Of a stretch of DNA of 16,714 nucleotides, positions 5,690 through 13,102 are shown piece by piece. The translations under genes and the position numbers were made by a program. The number at the start of each line of letters is the position of its first letter. Within the stretch, counting starts at the first letter, position 1. The notes beneath the pieces are model-generated. The model made no database searches, was not told where the DNA came from, and saw nothing but the letters and a program-made list of their open reading frames with translations. The stretch spans positions 1 to 16,714 of the forward strand of contig CANGQE010000008.1 of NCBI GenBank assembly GCA_947455845.1, read 5' to 3'. The DNA is from Rickettsiales bacterium (lineage in GTDB: Bacteria > Pseudomonadota > Alphaproteobacteria > Rickettsiales > UBA1997).

Positions 5690-6853
5690 ATGCAAAAAAA
5701 TTACGAGCAGAAATTTATTTCTTACGCATTAAATTTAGCAAAACAAAACCTTGGTCTAACAGCACCAAATCCAGTTGTAGGATGCGTCATTACTCTTGAC
5801 GGGAAAATTATTGCAACAGGAGTAACAGCAAAAAATGGTCGTCCCCATGCTGAAACAATTGCCATTGAAAAAGTTGCCAACAAAAAAATTTTAGAAGGTG
5901 CGGAAATTTATATCACTCTCGAACCCTGCTCTCACACCGGTCAAACCACTCCCTGCGTTGATGAAATTATAAAATATAAATTCAAGAAAGTGGTAATTGC
6001 CACTCAAGATCCTGATTCACGAGTTGATGGTAAAGGAATTAAGAAACTACGCCAAGCTAATATTGACGTGGTTCTCGGAGTTATGGAAAAAGAAGCACAA
6101 GAAATTAATCGTGGTTTTTTTAAAGCCCGTAAAAGCGGTTTACCTTTTGTTACATTAAAACTAGCCACCAGCTTAGACGGAAAAATTGCCACCAAAGATT
6201 GGGACAGCAAATGGATAACATCAGATAAAGCACGCCAATTTGGCCATTATTTACGCGCTACAAACGATGCAATTTTGGTAGGGGCAAATACAGTTAGACA
6301 AGATAATCCGAGCCTTGATTGCCGTATTGCGGGGCTTGAAAAATATTCACCAAGGAAGGTGATTGTTTCTAATGGTTTGGCTTTTGATTTGGGATTGAAT
6401 ATTTTTCAGGGTGGCTCGACGATAATTTTAACTAACTCCGCGAAACAGATCCTGAAACAAGTTCAGGATGACAGTGGGGAGAGATGTGCCCACACACTAC
6501 GTCATCCTGAACTTGTTTCTGGATCCATTCACACAGGCAATCTCAACATCCAAACTATCCTCTGCACCGAAAAAAACGGACAGGTTGATCTCCTAGATGC
6601 CTTAAAAAAACTCTGTGCTAGCGGGATAAATTCAGTGTTAATCGAAGGCGGGCAAAATATCGCGACTCAGTTTCTAAAAGAAAATCTAGTTGATGAATTA
6701 GTGTGGATTCGCAGCAAAAAAATCATAGGTGAGGACGGCATTTCTGCTATTGGGAAAATGGGATTTTCCAAAATAGCAGAAATTTTTAACAACCTTAAAA
6801 GAGTTGAAACTAAAGAGCTGGCTGAGGATCTAATAGAGATCTATAGACGTTAA
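5690..6853 (+). CDS. ribD: Riboflavin biosynthesis protein RibD (deaminase/reductase)
   Basis: A bifunctional 387-residue enzyme for two steps of riboflavin synthesis: deamination of the GTP-derived pyrimidine, then NADPH reduction of its ribose. The N-terminal deaminase (about 1-145) has the zinc site His53-Ala-Glu55, Cys80 in LEPCSHTG, and Cys89. The reductase (about 150-387) shows ATSLDGKIAT (159-168), WITSDKAR, AILVGANTVRQDNPSL (194-209) and LIEGGQNIA. Residues about 252-283 have no counterpart in ordinary RibD. They are encoded by a palindromic element inserted in frame, and contain LKQVQDD and RHPELVSGS. The insert falls in a loop before the NIQTILCTEKNGQVDLLDAL segment, and all catalytic motifs are intact, so the enzyme is probably active. 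The protein is about 20 residues longer than the E. coli enzyme (367). No other rib gene is in the window. The 3' end overlaps the convergent glycosyltransferase gene by 44 nt. Confidence 0.95.
   Translation: MQKNYEQKFISYALNLAKQNLGLTAPNPVVGCVITLDGKIIATGVTAKNGRPHAETIAIEKVANKKILEGAEIYITLEPCSHTGQTTPCVDEIIKYKFKKVVIATQDPDSRVDGKGIKKLRQANIDVVLGVMEKEAQEINRGFFKARKSGLPFVTLKLATSLDGKIATKDWDSKWITSDKARQFGHYLRATNDAILVGANTVRQDNPSLDCRIAGLEKYSPRKVIVSNGLAFDLGLNIFQGGSTIILTNSAKQILKQVQDDSGERCAHTLRHPELVSGSIHTGNLNIQTILCTEKNGQVDLLDALKKLCASGINSVLIEGGQNIATQFLKENLVDELVWIRSKKIIGEDGISAIGKMGFSKIAEIFNNLKRVETKELAEDLIEIYRR
6447..6526. repeat. Palindromic element inserted in frame in ribD (copy B)
   Basis: Arms 6447-6472 and 6501-6526 are reverse complements at 24 of 26 positions with a 28-nt spacer. 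The left arm is identical to the core of copy A (2813-2900). Both arms are read in the ribD frame, giving LKQVQDD and RHPELVSGS. The right arm's hairpin has one broken pair. The arrangement is the one described for Rickettsia palindromic elements, which insert in coding genes and are tolerated as surface peptides. Confidence 0.92.
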
Positions 6854-7988
6854 GAGTTTCATTACACATTGCTTCATTGGAGAAATTTTCCTCAACATTT
6901 CTGCGAGCATTAATTCCCATTACATCAGCTTCCGCCTTAGGCATTTCTAGAACTTTTTCAATTAGTTCGGCAAGTTTGTCAGAATCTCCGACATCAACTA
7001 AAAATCCTGTTTCACCTTCAATTACAGTTTCCAAAGCACCGCCAATTTTAGTGGCAATGATGATTCTGCTTGAGGCTTGCGCTTCAATTGCTACACGTCC
7101 AAAAGCTTCAGGCTTAACACTTGGGCACACAACTAAATGCGAAATTGCGTAGGCTGTCGGCATATCTTTACAGATCCCAACGATTTTAACTTTACCGGCC
7201 AAATTGGCTTTGATGATTTTATTTTCTATTTTTTCTCTGAAGGATACATGACCGTGATCCGAGCCCACCATCACACAACAAAAGTCACATTTTACTTTGG
7301 TTAAAGCTTCAATCAAAAACTCATGACCTTTCCAAGCAGTAAAGCGCGCCGGCATTAGAATAATTTTTTTATCTTCCGGCAAATTCCATTTTTTGCTTAA
7401 ATCAATAATCCGACTTTTAGAAACTTTGGCATAATTGAAATATCCCAACTCAGCACCGCGACGAATAACTGTAACATGTTCAGGCAAAAAACCTTTATAA
7501 TTTTTAACCAGATAATCTTTGATGAAATAAGAAACAGCAATCACACGATCAGCTTCCAACATCACAGAATTATAAATTTTCTTCAGCATTGAAGATTTAA
7601 ATTTAAAAATACCAAGTGAGTAGGTTCCGTGAACCGTTGAAACCAATTTTGTACCCGTCTTTTTGCAGGCAAAATACGCGCTCCACATTGGCACTCTTGA
7701 TCTCACATGCACAATATCAACATTATTGCTTTGAATAAGTTTAACGATGCGCTTGATGTTAAAAAAAATCGTAAACAAATTTTTACTATGCACCGGAAGC
7801 GTGATATGCTGAATTCCAGCTTCACGCAATTGATAGACCATAACTCCACCACTTGAAACCACGATCGGTTCAAAATTAGCCTTTTTCAATGCTTTAGCGA
7901 TATCAATAGTACCTCTTTCCACGCCACCGCTTTCTAGGGCTGGTAGAATTTGCATTACTACCGGTTTTTCTTTTTTTAGACTTTCCAT
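6810..7988 (-). CDS. GT4-family glycosyltransferase (GT-B fold)
   Basis: A 392-residue retaining glycosyltransferase of the GT4/RfaG-like type, probably working at the cytoplasmic face of the inner membrane on lipopolysaccharide or another surface glycan. The N-terminal Rossmann domain starts with VMQILPALESGGVERGTIDI (11-30), the glycine-rich acceptor loop. The C-terminal nucleotide-sugar domain has MPARFTAWKGHEFLIEAL (212-229, with the Arg and Lys that bind phosphate) and the EX7E motif PEAFGRVAIE, with Glu294 and Glu302. It is followed by TKIGGALETVIEGETGFLV. Donor and acceptor cannot be told from the sequence. The ATG lies 9 nt after the purA stop, so it is the last gene of the zinc-finger-purA operon. 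Its final 14 codons are antisense to the ribD 3' end. Confidence 0.9.
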   Translation of the reverse strand: MESLKKEKPVVMQILPALESGGVERGTIDIAKALKKANFEPIVVSSGGVMVYQLREAGIQHITLPVHSKNLFTIFFNIKRIVKLIQSNNVDIVHVRSRVPMWSAYFACKKTGTKLVSTVHGTYSLGIFKFKSSMLKKIYNSVMLEADRVIAVSYFIKDYLVKNYKGFLPEHVTVIRRGAELGYFNYAKVSKSRIIDLSKKWNLPEDKKIILMPARFTAWKGHEFLIEALTKVKCDFCCVMVGSDHGHVSFREKIENKIIKANLAGKVKIVGICKDMPTAYAISHLVVCPSVKPEAFGRVAIEAQASSRIIIATKIGGALETVIEGETGFLVDVGDSDKLAELIEKVLEMPKAEADVMGINARRNVEENFSNEAMCNETLNVYRSLLDPQPAL

Positions 7989-7997
7989 TGTCGATAT

Positions 7998-9269
7998 TTA
8001 ATTAACTAAGATTGTTTCTTCGCGCTTGGCACCTGTTGAAATAATGACAGCTTTTACACCACATAAAGTTTCAATTTTTTGAACATAATTGCGAGCTTTT
8101 TGCGGTAGATCTTCAAGGGATTTGATCCCCACAGTGCTTTCTTGCCAGCCTTCCATTTCTTCATAAACCGGCTCAATTTTGTCCCACAAATGATTGGCTT
8201 GTGGCAGATAATTATAAATCTTGCCTTCAACTTTATAAGCGACACAAATTTTAATTTTTTCCAACTTATCCAATACGTCGAGCTTAGTTAATGCGATTTC
8301 TTTGACTGAAGAAAGTTGAATTGTTTGGCGCACCAAAGCAGCATCAAACCAACCGCAGCGTCTGTCACGCCCAGTTACAGTTCCAACCTCCTTACCTTCA
8401 ATACGTAAAAAATCTCCGATCTCACATTCAAGTTCAGTTGGAAAAGGACCAGATCCAACACGAGTTGTGTAAGCTTTCAAAATACCAATTGTGCGATGCA
8501 AATCATCCACTCCCAAACAAGAACCTAAAGCAATTTGTCCGGCCATTGTGTTGCTTGAAGTAACAAAAGGAAAAGTTCCGTAAGTCACGTCTAATAAAGC
8601 GCCTTGTGCACCTTCAAACATTACATTTTTGAATGATGATATTTTTTGGGCGATTTCAAAAGATGGTTTGGAGTGAGTTAATAAGCGCTCGCGGATTGGT
8701 TCTAATTCTTCAATAATTTCTGCAACCGTCACAATTTTAGCACCTAGGCTTTGACGCAGAAGATTGTGGTAAAAAAGTAAATTTTCCAAGCGCTCTTGTA
8801 GAACTTTTTTATCAACTAAATCACAAATACGTAAAGCGCGGCGACCTGCACGATCTTCATAAGCAGGGCCAATTCCACGTCCGGTAGTACCAATTTTTTT
8901 CTCGCCTTTTCTACCTTCTAAAAGCTGGTCAAGATCGCGGTGAATTGACAAAATGAGACAGCAATTCTCAGCAACTACTAGATTTTCAGCAGTAATTTCT
9001 ATTCCCGCTTCTTCAATTTTTTTAATCTCAGAAAAAAGTGCGACCGGATCAACCACCACACCACTTCCAATTACTGAAAATTTACCACGAATTATACCTG
9101 AAGGTAGCAAACTTAATTTGTAAGTTTTGTCACCAACTTTAATAGTGTGACCGGCATTATGGCCACCTTGAAAGCGTACTACGGCATCAAATTTGTCGGC
9201 CAAAAAATCCACGATTTTCCCTTTTCCCTCATCGCCCCATTGCAAGCCGATTATTGCTGTGTTATTCAT
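7998..9269 (-). CDS. purA: Adenylosuccinate synthetase
   Basis: A complete 423-residue cytosolic enzyme that joins aspartate to IMP using GTP, the first committed step from IMP to AMP. The GTP-binding and catalytic loop QWGDEGKGK is at residues 10-18, with Asp13 as the catalytic base, and His41 lies in GGHNAGHT. TGRGIGPAYEDRAGRRALR, EGAQGALLDVTYGTFPFVTSSN and VGSGPFPTE are further family motifs, and TGRDRRCGWFDA and TKLDVLD bind guanine and the product. The length is normal for bacterial PurA (about 425-432). It is the middle gene of a three-gene minus-strand run with 12 and 9 nt spacers. The start ATG is preceded by an A-rich leader without a Shine-Dalgarno sequence. Confidence 0.98.
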   Translation of the reverse strand: MNNTAIIGLQWGDEGKGKIVDFLADKFDAVVRFQGGHNAGHTIKVGDKTYKLSLLPSGIIRGKFSVIGSGVVVDPVALFSEIKKIEEAGIEITAENLVVAENCCLILSIHRDLDQLLEGRKGEKKIGTTGRGIGPAYEDRAGRRALRICDLVDKKVLQERLENLLFYHNLLRQSLGAKIVTVAEIIEELEPIRERLLTHSKPSFEIAQKISSFKNVMFEGAQGALLDVTYGTFPFVTSSNTMAGQIALGSCLGVDDLHRTIGILKAYTTRVGSGPFPTELECEIGDFLRIEGKEVGTVTGRDRRCGWFDAALVRQTIQLSSVKEIALTKLDVLDKLEKIKICVAYKVEGKIYNYLPQANHLWDKIEPVYEEMEGWQESTVGIKSLEDLPQKARNYVQKIETLCGVKAVIISTGAKREETILVN

Positions 9270-9281
9270 TGTTACTATTTT

Positions 9282-9494
9282 TTAATGATTGTTTTTGTTA
9301 GGCGCGGTCACGCTTGCCTTTTCGAAAACGAAATTTTTGCTACAATATGGACAAACGATAAAATCATTTTTACCCATGTTTAGATAGACTTTAGGATGTC
9401 CCGATGCACCCTTACCACCATCACAAGAAATTTTTTTAGAATCAACGTGAAGCGTTTCAAAAGTGTTAACCCGAGGATTAAATTGAGGATTCAT
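9282..9494 (-). CDS. CHCC zinc-finger protein (NDUFS6-like domain)
   Basis: A 70-residue protein with a single zf-CHCC domain. The zinc ligands are Cys24 (in SCDGG), His33 (in SGHPKVYL), Cys48 and Cys51 (in CPYCSKNF). This domain is typical of alphaproteobacteria and is shared with the mitochondrial complex I accessory subunit NDUFS6, so a role in respiratory complex assembly or stability is the usual inference; it has not been shown here. The C-terminal tail (VTAPNKNNH) is short and polar. It is the first gene of the operon leading into purA (12-nt gap) and is divergent from dsbD. A candidate promoter lies at 9543-9571. No Shine-Dalgarno motif is visible before the ATG. Confidence 0.88.
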   Translation of the reverse strand: MNPQFNPRVNTFETLHVDSKKISCDGGKGASGHPKVYLNMGKNDFIVCPYCSKNFVFEKASVTAPNKNNH

Positions 9495-9542
9495 TTTAAA
9501 AATTCAGAGATTAAAAATTGAGATCTGTCCGGATACACGAAA

Positions 9543-9571
9543 AAAATATGTGTGTCGGCACACTTTTGCAA
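9543..9571 (-). promoter_or_regulatory. Candidate promoter with palindrome in its spacer
   Basis: Read on the minus strand, TTGCAA (9566-9571) and TATTTT (9543-9548) are separated by 17 nt, each matching the sigma-70 consensus at 4/6. The spacer contains a perfect inverted repeat GTGTG-CCGA-CACAC (9550-9563). That is a natural place for a repressor or activator to control the zinc-finger-purA-glycosyltransferase operon. The match is moderate and unproven. Confidence 0.35.
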
Positions 9572-9599
9572 GCGAAGTTCGCGTCAACTTACCTTCTTG

Positions 9600-9625
9600 A
9601 TCTAAGTTTTTCAATCTAAGTTTTT
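9600..9625 (+). repeat. Direct repeat just before dsbD start
   Basis: ATCTAAGTTTTT occurs at 9600-9611 and again at 9614-9625, a 14-nt period, ending four bases before the dsbD ATG. It may be a slippage duplication or a paired binding site in the leader. No good -10/-35 pair for dsbD was identified around it. Confidence 0.55.
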
Positions 9626-9629
9626 AACA

Positions 9630-11441
9630 ATGAAAAAGATTTTTGTTCTGATCTTTGCAACACTCTTTCTACAAGTTAGTAGCGCTTTTTCTGCAACCAG
9701 CGATTGGCGTGAGAATCAAAGCAAAGGCGCTCAAACAAGGCTAATTGCCAGTTTTTACAAAGATCCTACCGGTCAAACAAAATTAATTGCCGGCGTTCAT
9801 TTTAAAATTGCTGAAGGTTGGAAAATTTACGGACAAGGTTCTGATAGCATTGGATTACCACCAAGTTTTGATTTTGAAGGATCTAAAAATTTAGCCAAAT
9901 TTGACGTTTTTTGGCCTAAACCTGAAGCTGAGGAAGAAAAAATCGGCAAAGAAGTAATCAGCTTTTTCTCTTACAAGGGTGATCTAATTATACCACTTAT
10001 GGTGGAGTTGCAAACAACTGATCAGCCAACAGAACTAAATCTCAAACTCAATTATGGATTGTGCAAAGATATTTGCATCGCGGTTAATGAAACTTTCTCC
10101 TTACCTATTCCAGAAGAAATTGACACCAAATCTTTACAAGAAATTCAAAACTTTTTCCCCAATAAAATCACCCCAACTCAAGAAGCTGCAGCTGAACCTC
10201 AAGAAAGCAAAAACTCTTTGAGCTTAACTTCCGTGCTTTTATTGGCAATTTTCGGCGGAGCGATTTTAAACATCATGCCTTGCGTCTTGCCGGTTTTGTC
10301 AATCAAGCTGATGTCATTAATTAAATATTCCAACTCCCAAACTTCCCGAATCAGATTTGCCGCTATTTCAACTATTATCGGCATATTATTTTGCTTTGTA
10401 TTTTTCTCCACCTTGGCCTGCTTAATCAAAATAACCGGCGACTCTTTTGGCTGGGGATTACAGTTTCAAAATCCTCAATTTCTAATTTTCCTAATCTTAG
10501 TTTTAATTATATTTACCGGCAACTTGCTGGGAATGTTTGAAATTAATTTTGACCAGTTTTTGGCAACAATTTTAAATAAAAAAATCACCAAAACTGAAAA
10601 AAATCACAGAGTTTTTCTACCAAATTTCTTTTCCGGAATTTTAGCAGTTCTTCTTGCTACCCCTTGCTCAGCACCATTTCTTGGCACAGCAATTTCCTTT
10701 GCTTTAACCCAAGATTTTTCTGATATTTTTCTGATATTCTTATTCATCGGAATCGGCTTTTCCCTACCTTATTTCATACTTCTAATCACTCCAAGATTAG
10801 TTCATTTTTTACCGAAGCCGGGAGCATGGATGGTACAAGTGAAACAACTAATGGCAGGACTGTTGGCGGCCACATTAATTTGGCTGATTTATGTGCTTTC
10901 ACACAATATCGGAGCGATGCCGGCATTTTTAGTAGGAATACTCTCAGTCTCTATTTTTTACTGCCTCAAAATTAAATCCGAACTGTTGAGATATTTGGCA
11001 ATTACCTTAGTGGTAATTTCAATATTTGCTTTACCAACCGGCTTACAGGAACATCAAAAATCCAAGCAAGCAATTTACAATAATGTTTGGATCGAGTTTG
11101 ACGAAGCGGCGATTCCTAATCTGGTCGCACAAGGGAAAGTCGTAATTGTAGATATCACTGCCGAGTGGTGCATTACTTGTAAATTCAATAAGATCCGAGT
11201 TTTTCACGATAAGGAAATTATGGCGAAATTAAAAGGCGGCGACATTATTGCAATGCGTGGCGACATCACTAAACCTAATGAAGAAATCATGAATTATTTA
11301 CACAAAAATAATCGCTTCGCCATCCCATTTAACGCGGTTTACGGACCATATGCTAAAGATGGATTACTTACCGACGAACTTCTCAATAAGAAAAGTTTAC
11401 TCGAATTAATTGATCGCGCTTTTTCACCTCACAAACAATAA
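9630..11441 (+). CDS. dsbD: Transmembrane thiol:disulfide reductase, DsbD/ScsB type
   Basis: A 603-residue three-domain protein that carries electrons from cytoplasmic thioredoxin across the inner membrane to periplasmic disulfide isomerases, and possibly to cytochrome c maturation. A signal peptide (1-22, cleavage near AFSA) leads to a periplasmic immunoglobulin-like alpha domain with redox Cys145 and Cys149 (YGLCKDIC). The membrane domain (about 195-470, eight or nine hydrophobic segments) has Cys218 in NIMPCVLP and Cys346 in ATPCSAPF. The C-terminal thioredoxin-like gamma domain has Cys514-x2-Cys517 in AEWCITCK and the cis-proline segment AIPFN at 565-569. All six redox cysteines are present, so it should be functional. 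The gene is complete and 5 nt upstream of gatA, so the two are probably cotranscribed although functionally unrelated. No Shine-Dalgarno sequence precedes the ATG. Confidence 0.93.
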   Translation: MKKIFVLIFATLFLQVSSAFSATSDWRENQSKGAQTRLIASFYKDPTGQTKLIAGVHFKIAEGWKIYGQGSDSIGLPPSFDFEGSKNLAKFDVFWPKPEAEEEKIGKEVISFFSYKGDLIIPLMVELQTTDQPTELNLKLNYGLCKDICIAVNETFSLPIPEEIDTKSLQEIQNFFPNKITPTQEAAAEPQESKNSLSLTSVLLLAIFGGAILNIMPCVLPVLSIKLMSLIKYSNSQTSRIRFAAISTIIGILFCFVFFSTLACLIKITGDSFGWGLQFQNPQFLIFLILVLIIFTGNLLGMFEINFDQFLATILNKKITKTEKNHRVFLPNFFSGILAVLLATPCSAPFLGTAISFALTQDFSDIFLIFLFIGIGFSLPYFILLITPRLVHFLPKPGAWMVQVKQLMAGLLAATLIWLIYVLSHNIGAMPAFLVGILSVSIFYCLKIKSELLRYLAITLVVISIFALPTGLQEHQKSKQAIYNNVWIEFDEAAIPNLVAQGKVVIVDITAEWCITCKFNKIRVFHDKEIMAKLKGGDIIAMRGDITKPNEEIMNYLHKNNRFAIPFNAVYGPYAKDGLLTDELLNKKSLLELIDRAFSPHKQ

Positions 11442-11446
11442 GTAAA

Positions 11447-12931
11447 ATGACCGAACTTACAAAACTAACTATCCGTCAAACTATTGACGGCTTAAAATCA
11501 AAAAAATTCTCCAGCACCGAAGTAACTTCTGCTTACATCAAAAATATTGAGCAAAATCGTCGCCTCAATGCTTTCATCACCGACTCTTTTGACTTAGCTT
11601 TAACTCAAGCCAAAAAATCTGATGAGAAAATTGCTGCCGGAAATGCAGGTGATTTAGAAGGAATTCCTTTGGGCATTAAAGATCTTTTCTGCACCAAAAA
11701 CATACGCACCACTTGCGGCTCTAAAATGTTAGCCGACTTCGTTCCAACTTACGAATCAACCGTAACTCAAAAACTTCTCGACGCCGGATCAGTCACGCTG
11801 GGAAAGTTAAACATGGATGAATTTGCCATGGGTTCATCAAATGTTACGAGCTATTTTGGGCCCGTTATCAATCCTTACAAAAAAAATAATTCTGATGAAG
11901 ATTTAGTTCCGGGAGGTAGCTCCGGCGGTTCTTCAGCGGCAGTTGCAGCCAATCTTTGTATGGGCGCAACCGGATCAGATACGGGAGGTTCAATTCGTCA
12001 ACCCGCCTCTTTTACCAACACCGTTGGTGTCAAACCAACTTACGGACGCTGCTCACGCTACGGCATGATCGCTTTTGCCAGCTCACTTGACCAAGCCGGA
12101 ATTTTCGCCAAAGACGTTTACGATGCCGCACTTTTACAACGCATTATTTCCGGTTTTGACTCGAAAGATTCAACTTCCATGAATGTTGCCGTGCCGCAAT
12201 TTGAACAACTTTTAAACTCCAACATCAAAGGCAAAAAAATCGGCATTGCCAAAGAATATCACATTGACGGCATGCCTGAAGAAATAGACCAACTCTGGGC
12301 TCGAGGCAAAGAAATGCTAAAAAAACGTGGTGCTGAATTGGTAGAAATTTCTCTTCCTCACACTAAATACGCTCCTGCCGTTTACTACATTGTGGCTTCT
12401 GCTGAATGCTCTTCCAACTTAGCTAGATTTGATGGCGTACGCTACGGATTTAGAGCTGAAGCACCTGCCGGAGAAAATTTTTCTCTAGAAGAAATGTATG
12501 AAAAAACTCGCGCGCTTGGTTTTGGCGCCGAAGTAAAAAGAAGAATATTAACGGGAACTTATGTTCTTTCTGCCGGCTATTTTGACGCTTACTACAAAAA
12601 AGCTCAAAGAGTACGAAACCTTGTATTGCAAGACTTCCGCGAAGCTTTCAAAAAAGTTGATGCCATTTTAACTCCTACAACTCCCAACGCTGCTTTTCCG
12701 GTTAATCAATCTAAAAAAGTGGGAAATTCTGACCCAGTTAAAATGTATCTAAACGATGCCTTCACCATTCCTGCCAACCTAGCCGGCCTTCCGGCAATGT
12801 CAGTTCCTGCCGGATTCGACAAGGATGGCTTGCCTCTTGGTTTGCACATCATTACCAATCATTTTGACGAACAAACCATGTTTGATGTGGCATTGGCTTT
12901 GGAAGAAGATGCGGGAGTTGGTCGTAGATAG
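11447..12931 (+). CDS. gatA: Glu-tRNA(Gln)/Asp-tRNA(Asn) amidotransferase subunit A
   Basis: A complete 494-residue subunit A of the GatCAB complex, which releases ammonia from glutamine and amidates Glu-tRNA(Gln), and Asp-tRNA(Asn) where needed, in organisms that lack a full set of amide tRNA synthetases. The amidase-signature triad is visible: Lys78 (IPLGIKDLFC), cis-Ser158 (PGGSSGGSS) and nucleophile Ser182 (SDTGGSIRQP). A short insertion (KKNNSDED, about 145-152) precedes the glycine-serine loop. The C-terminus ends EEDAGVGRR, which looks a few residues shorter than usual, and a palindromic element starts 14 nt after the stop. gatC and gatB are not adjacent in the visible sequence; gatA follows dsbD by 5 nt. 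Confidence 0.97.
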   Translation: MTELTKLTIRQTIDGLKSKKFSSTEVTSAYIKNIEQNRRLNAFITDSFDLALTQAKKSDEKIAAGNAGDLEGIPLGIKDLFCTKNIRTTCGSKMLADFVPTYESTVTQKLLDAGSVTLGKLNMDEFAMGSSNVTSYFGPVINPYKKNNSDEDLVPGGSSGGSSAAVAANLCMGATGSDTGGSIRQPASFTNTVGVKPTYGRCSRYGMIAFASSLDQAGIFAKDVYDAALLQRIISGFDSKDSTSMNVAVPQFEQLLNSNIKGKKIGIAKEYHIDGMPEEIDQLWARGKEMLKKRGAELVEISLPHTKYAPAVYYIVASAECSSNLARFDGVRYGFRAEAPAGENFSLEEMYEKTRALGFGAEVKRRILTGTYVLSAGYFDAYYKKAQRVRNLVLQDFREAFKKVDAILTPTTPNAAFPVNQSKKVGNSDPVKMYLNDAFTIPANLAGLPAMSVPAGFDKDGLPLGLHIITNHFDEQTMFDVALALEEDAGVGRR

Positions 12932-12944
12932 CGATAACTCTTGG

Positions 12945-13050
12945 TTGTCACCCCGCACTTGCTGCGGGGTCCACCGTGAAACAAGTGCGTTATTCCATTT
13001 ACAACTCAACTCGCGACACAGTGGACCCCGCAACAAGTGCGGGGTGACAA
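12945..13050. repeat. Composite palindromic element, copy C (GC-rich)
   Basis: Arms 12945-12974 and 13021-13050 are reverse complements at 29 of 30 positions with a 46-nt spacer. Each arm folds into a hairpin with a stem of ACCCCGCA type closing a CTTGC or ACAAG loop. The unit is the same as in copies A and B but with T-A pairs replaced by C-G pairs. Orientation is reversed relative to the other copies: here the GTCA ends face outward. It lies between the convergent ends of gatA and the minus-strand membrane protein gene. It may therefore also act as a bidirectional transcript end, although no T-run follows the stems. The inner flank CCGTGAAACAAG is shared with copy D. Confidence 0.92.
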
Positions 13051-13102
13051 TGATTCTAGATTTTCTCTTACTATTCCTTCGAGTAATCTAAAGCTCTATT
13101 GT

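Noticed and set aside
6440..6540. ribD as a pseudogene broken by the inserted repeat
   Set aside because: The insert keeps the frame, and conserved reductase motifs continue after it to a normal C-terminus.
12945..13050. Copy C as a standard rho-independent terminator
   Set aside because: The stems are strong and well placed between convergent genes, but neither strand has a T-run directly after a stem. It is kept as a repeat with possible transcript-end function.
12800..13091. Short ORFs on both strands across the gatA end and the palindromic element
   Set aside because: They are read through gatA in other frames and through repeat sequence, and show no independent coding character.
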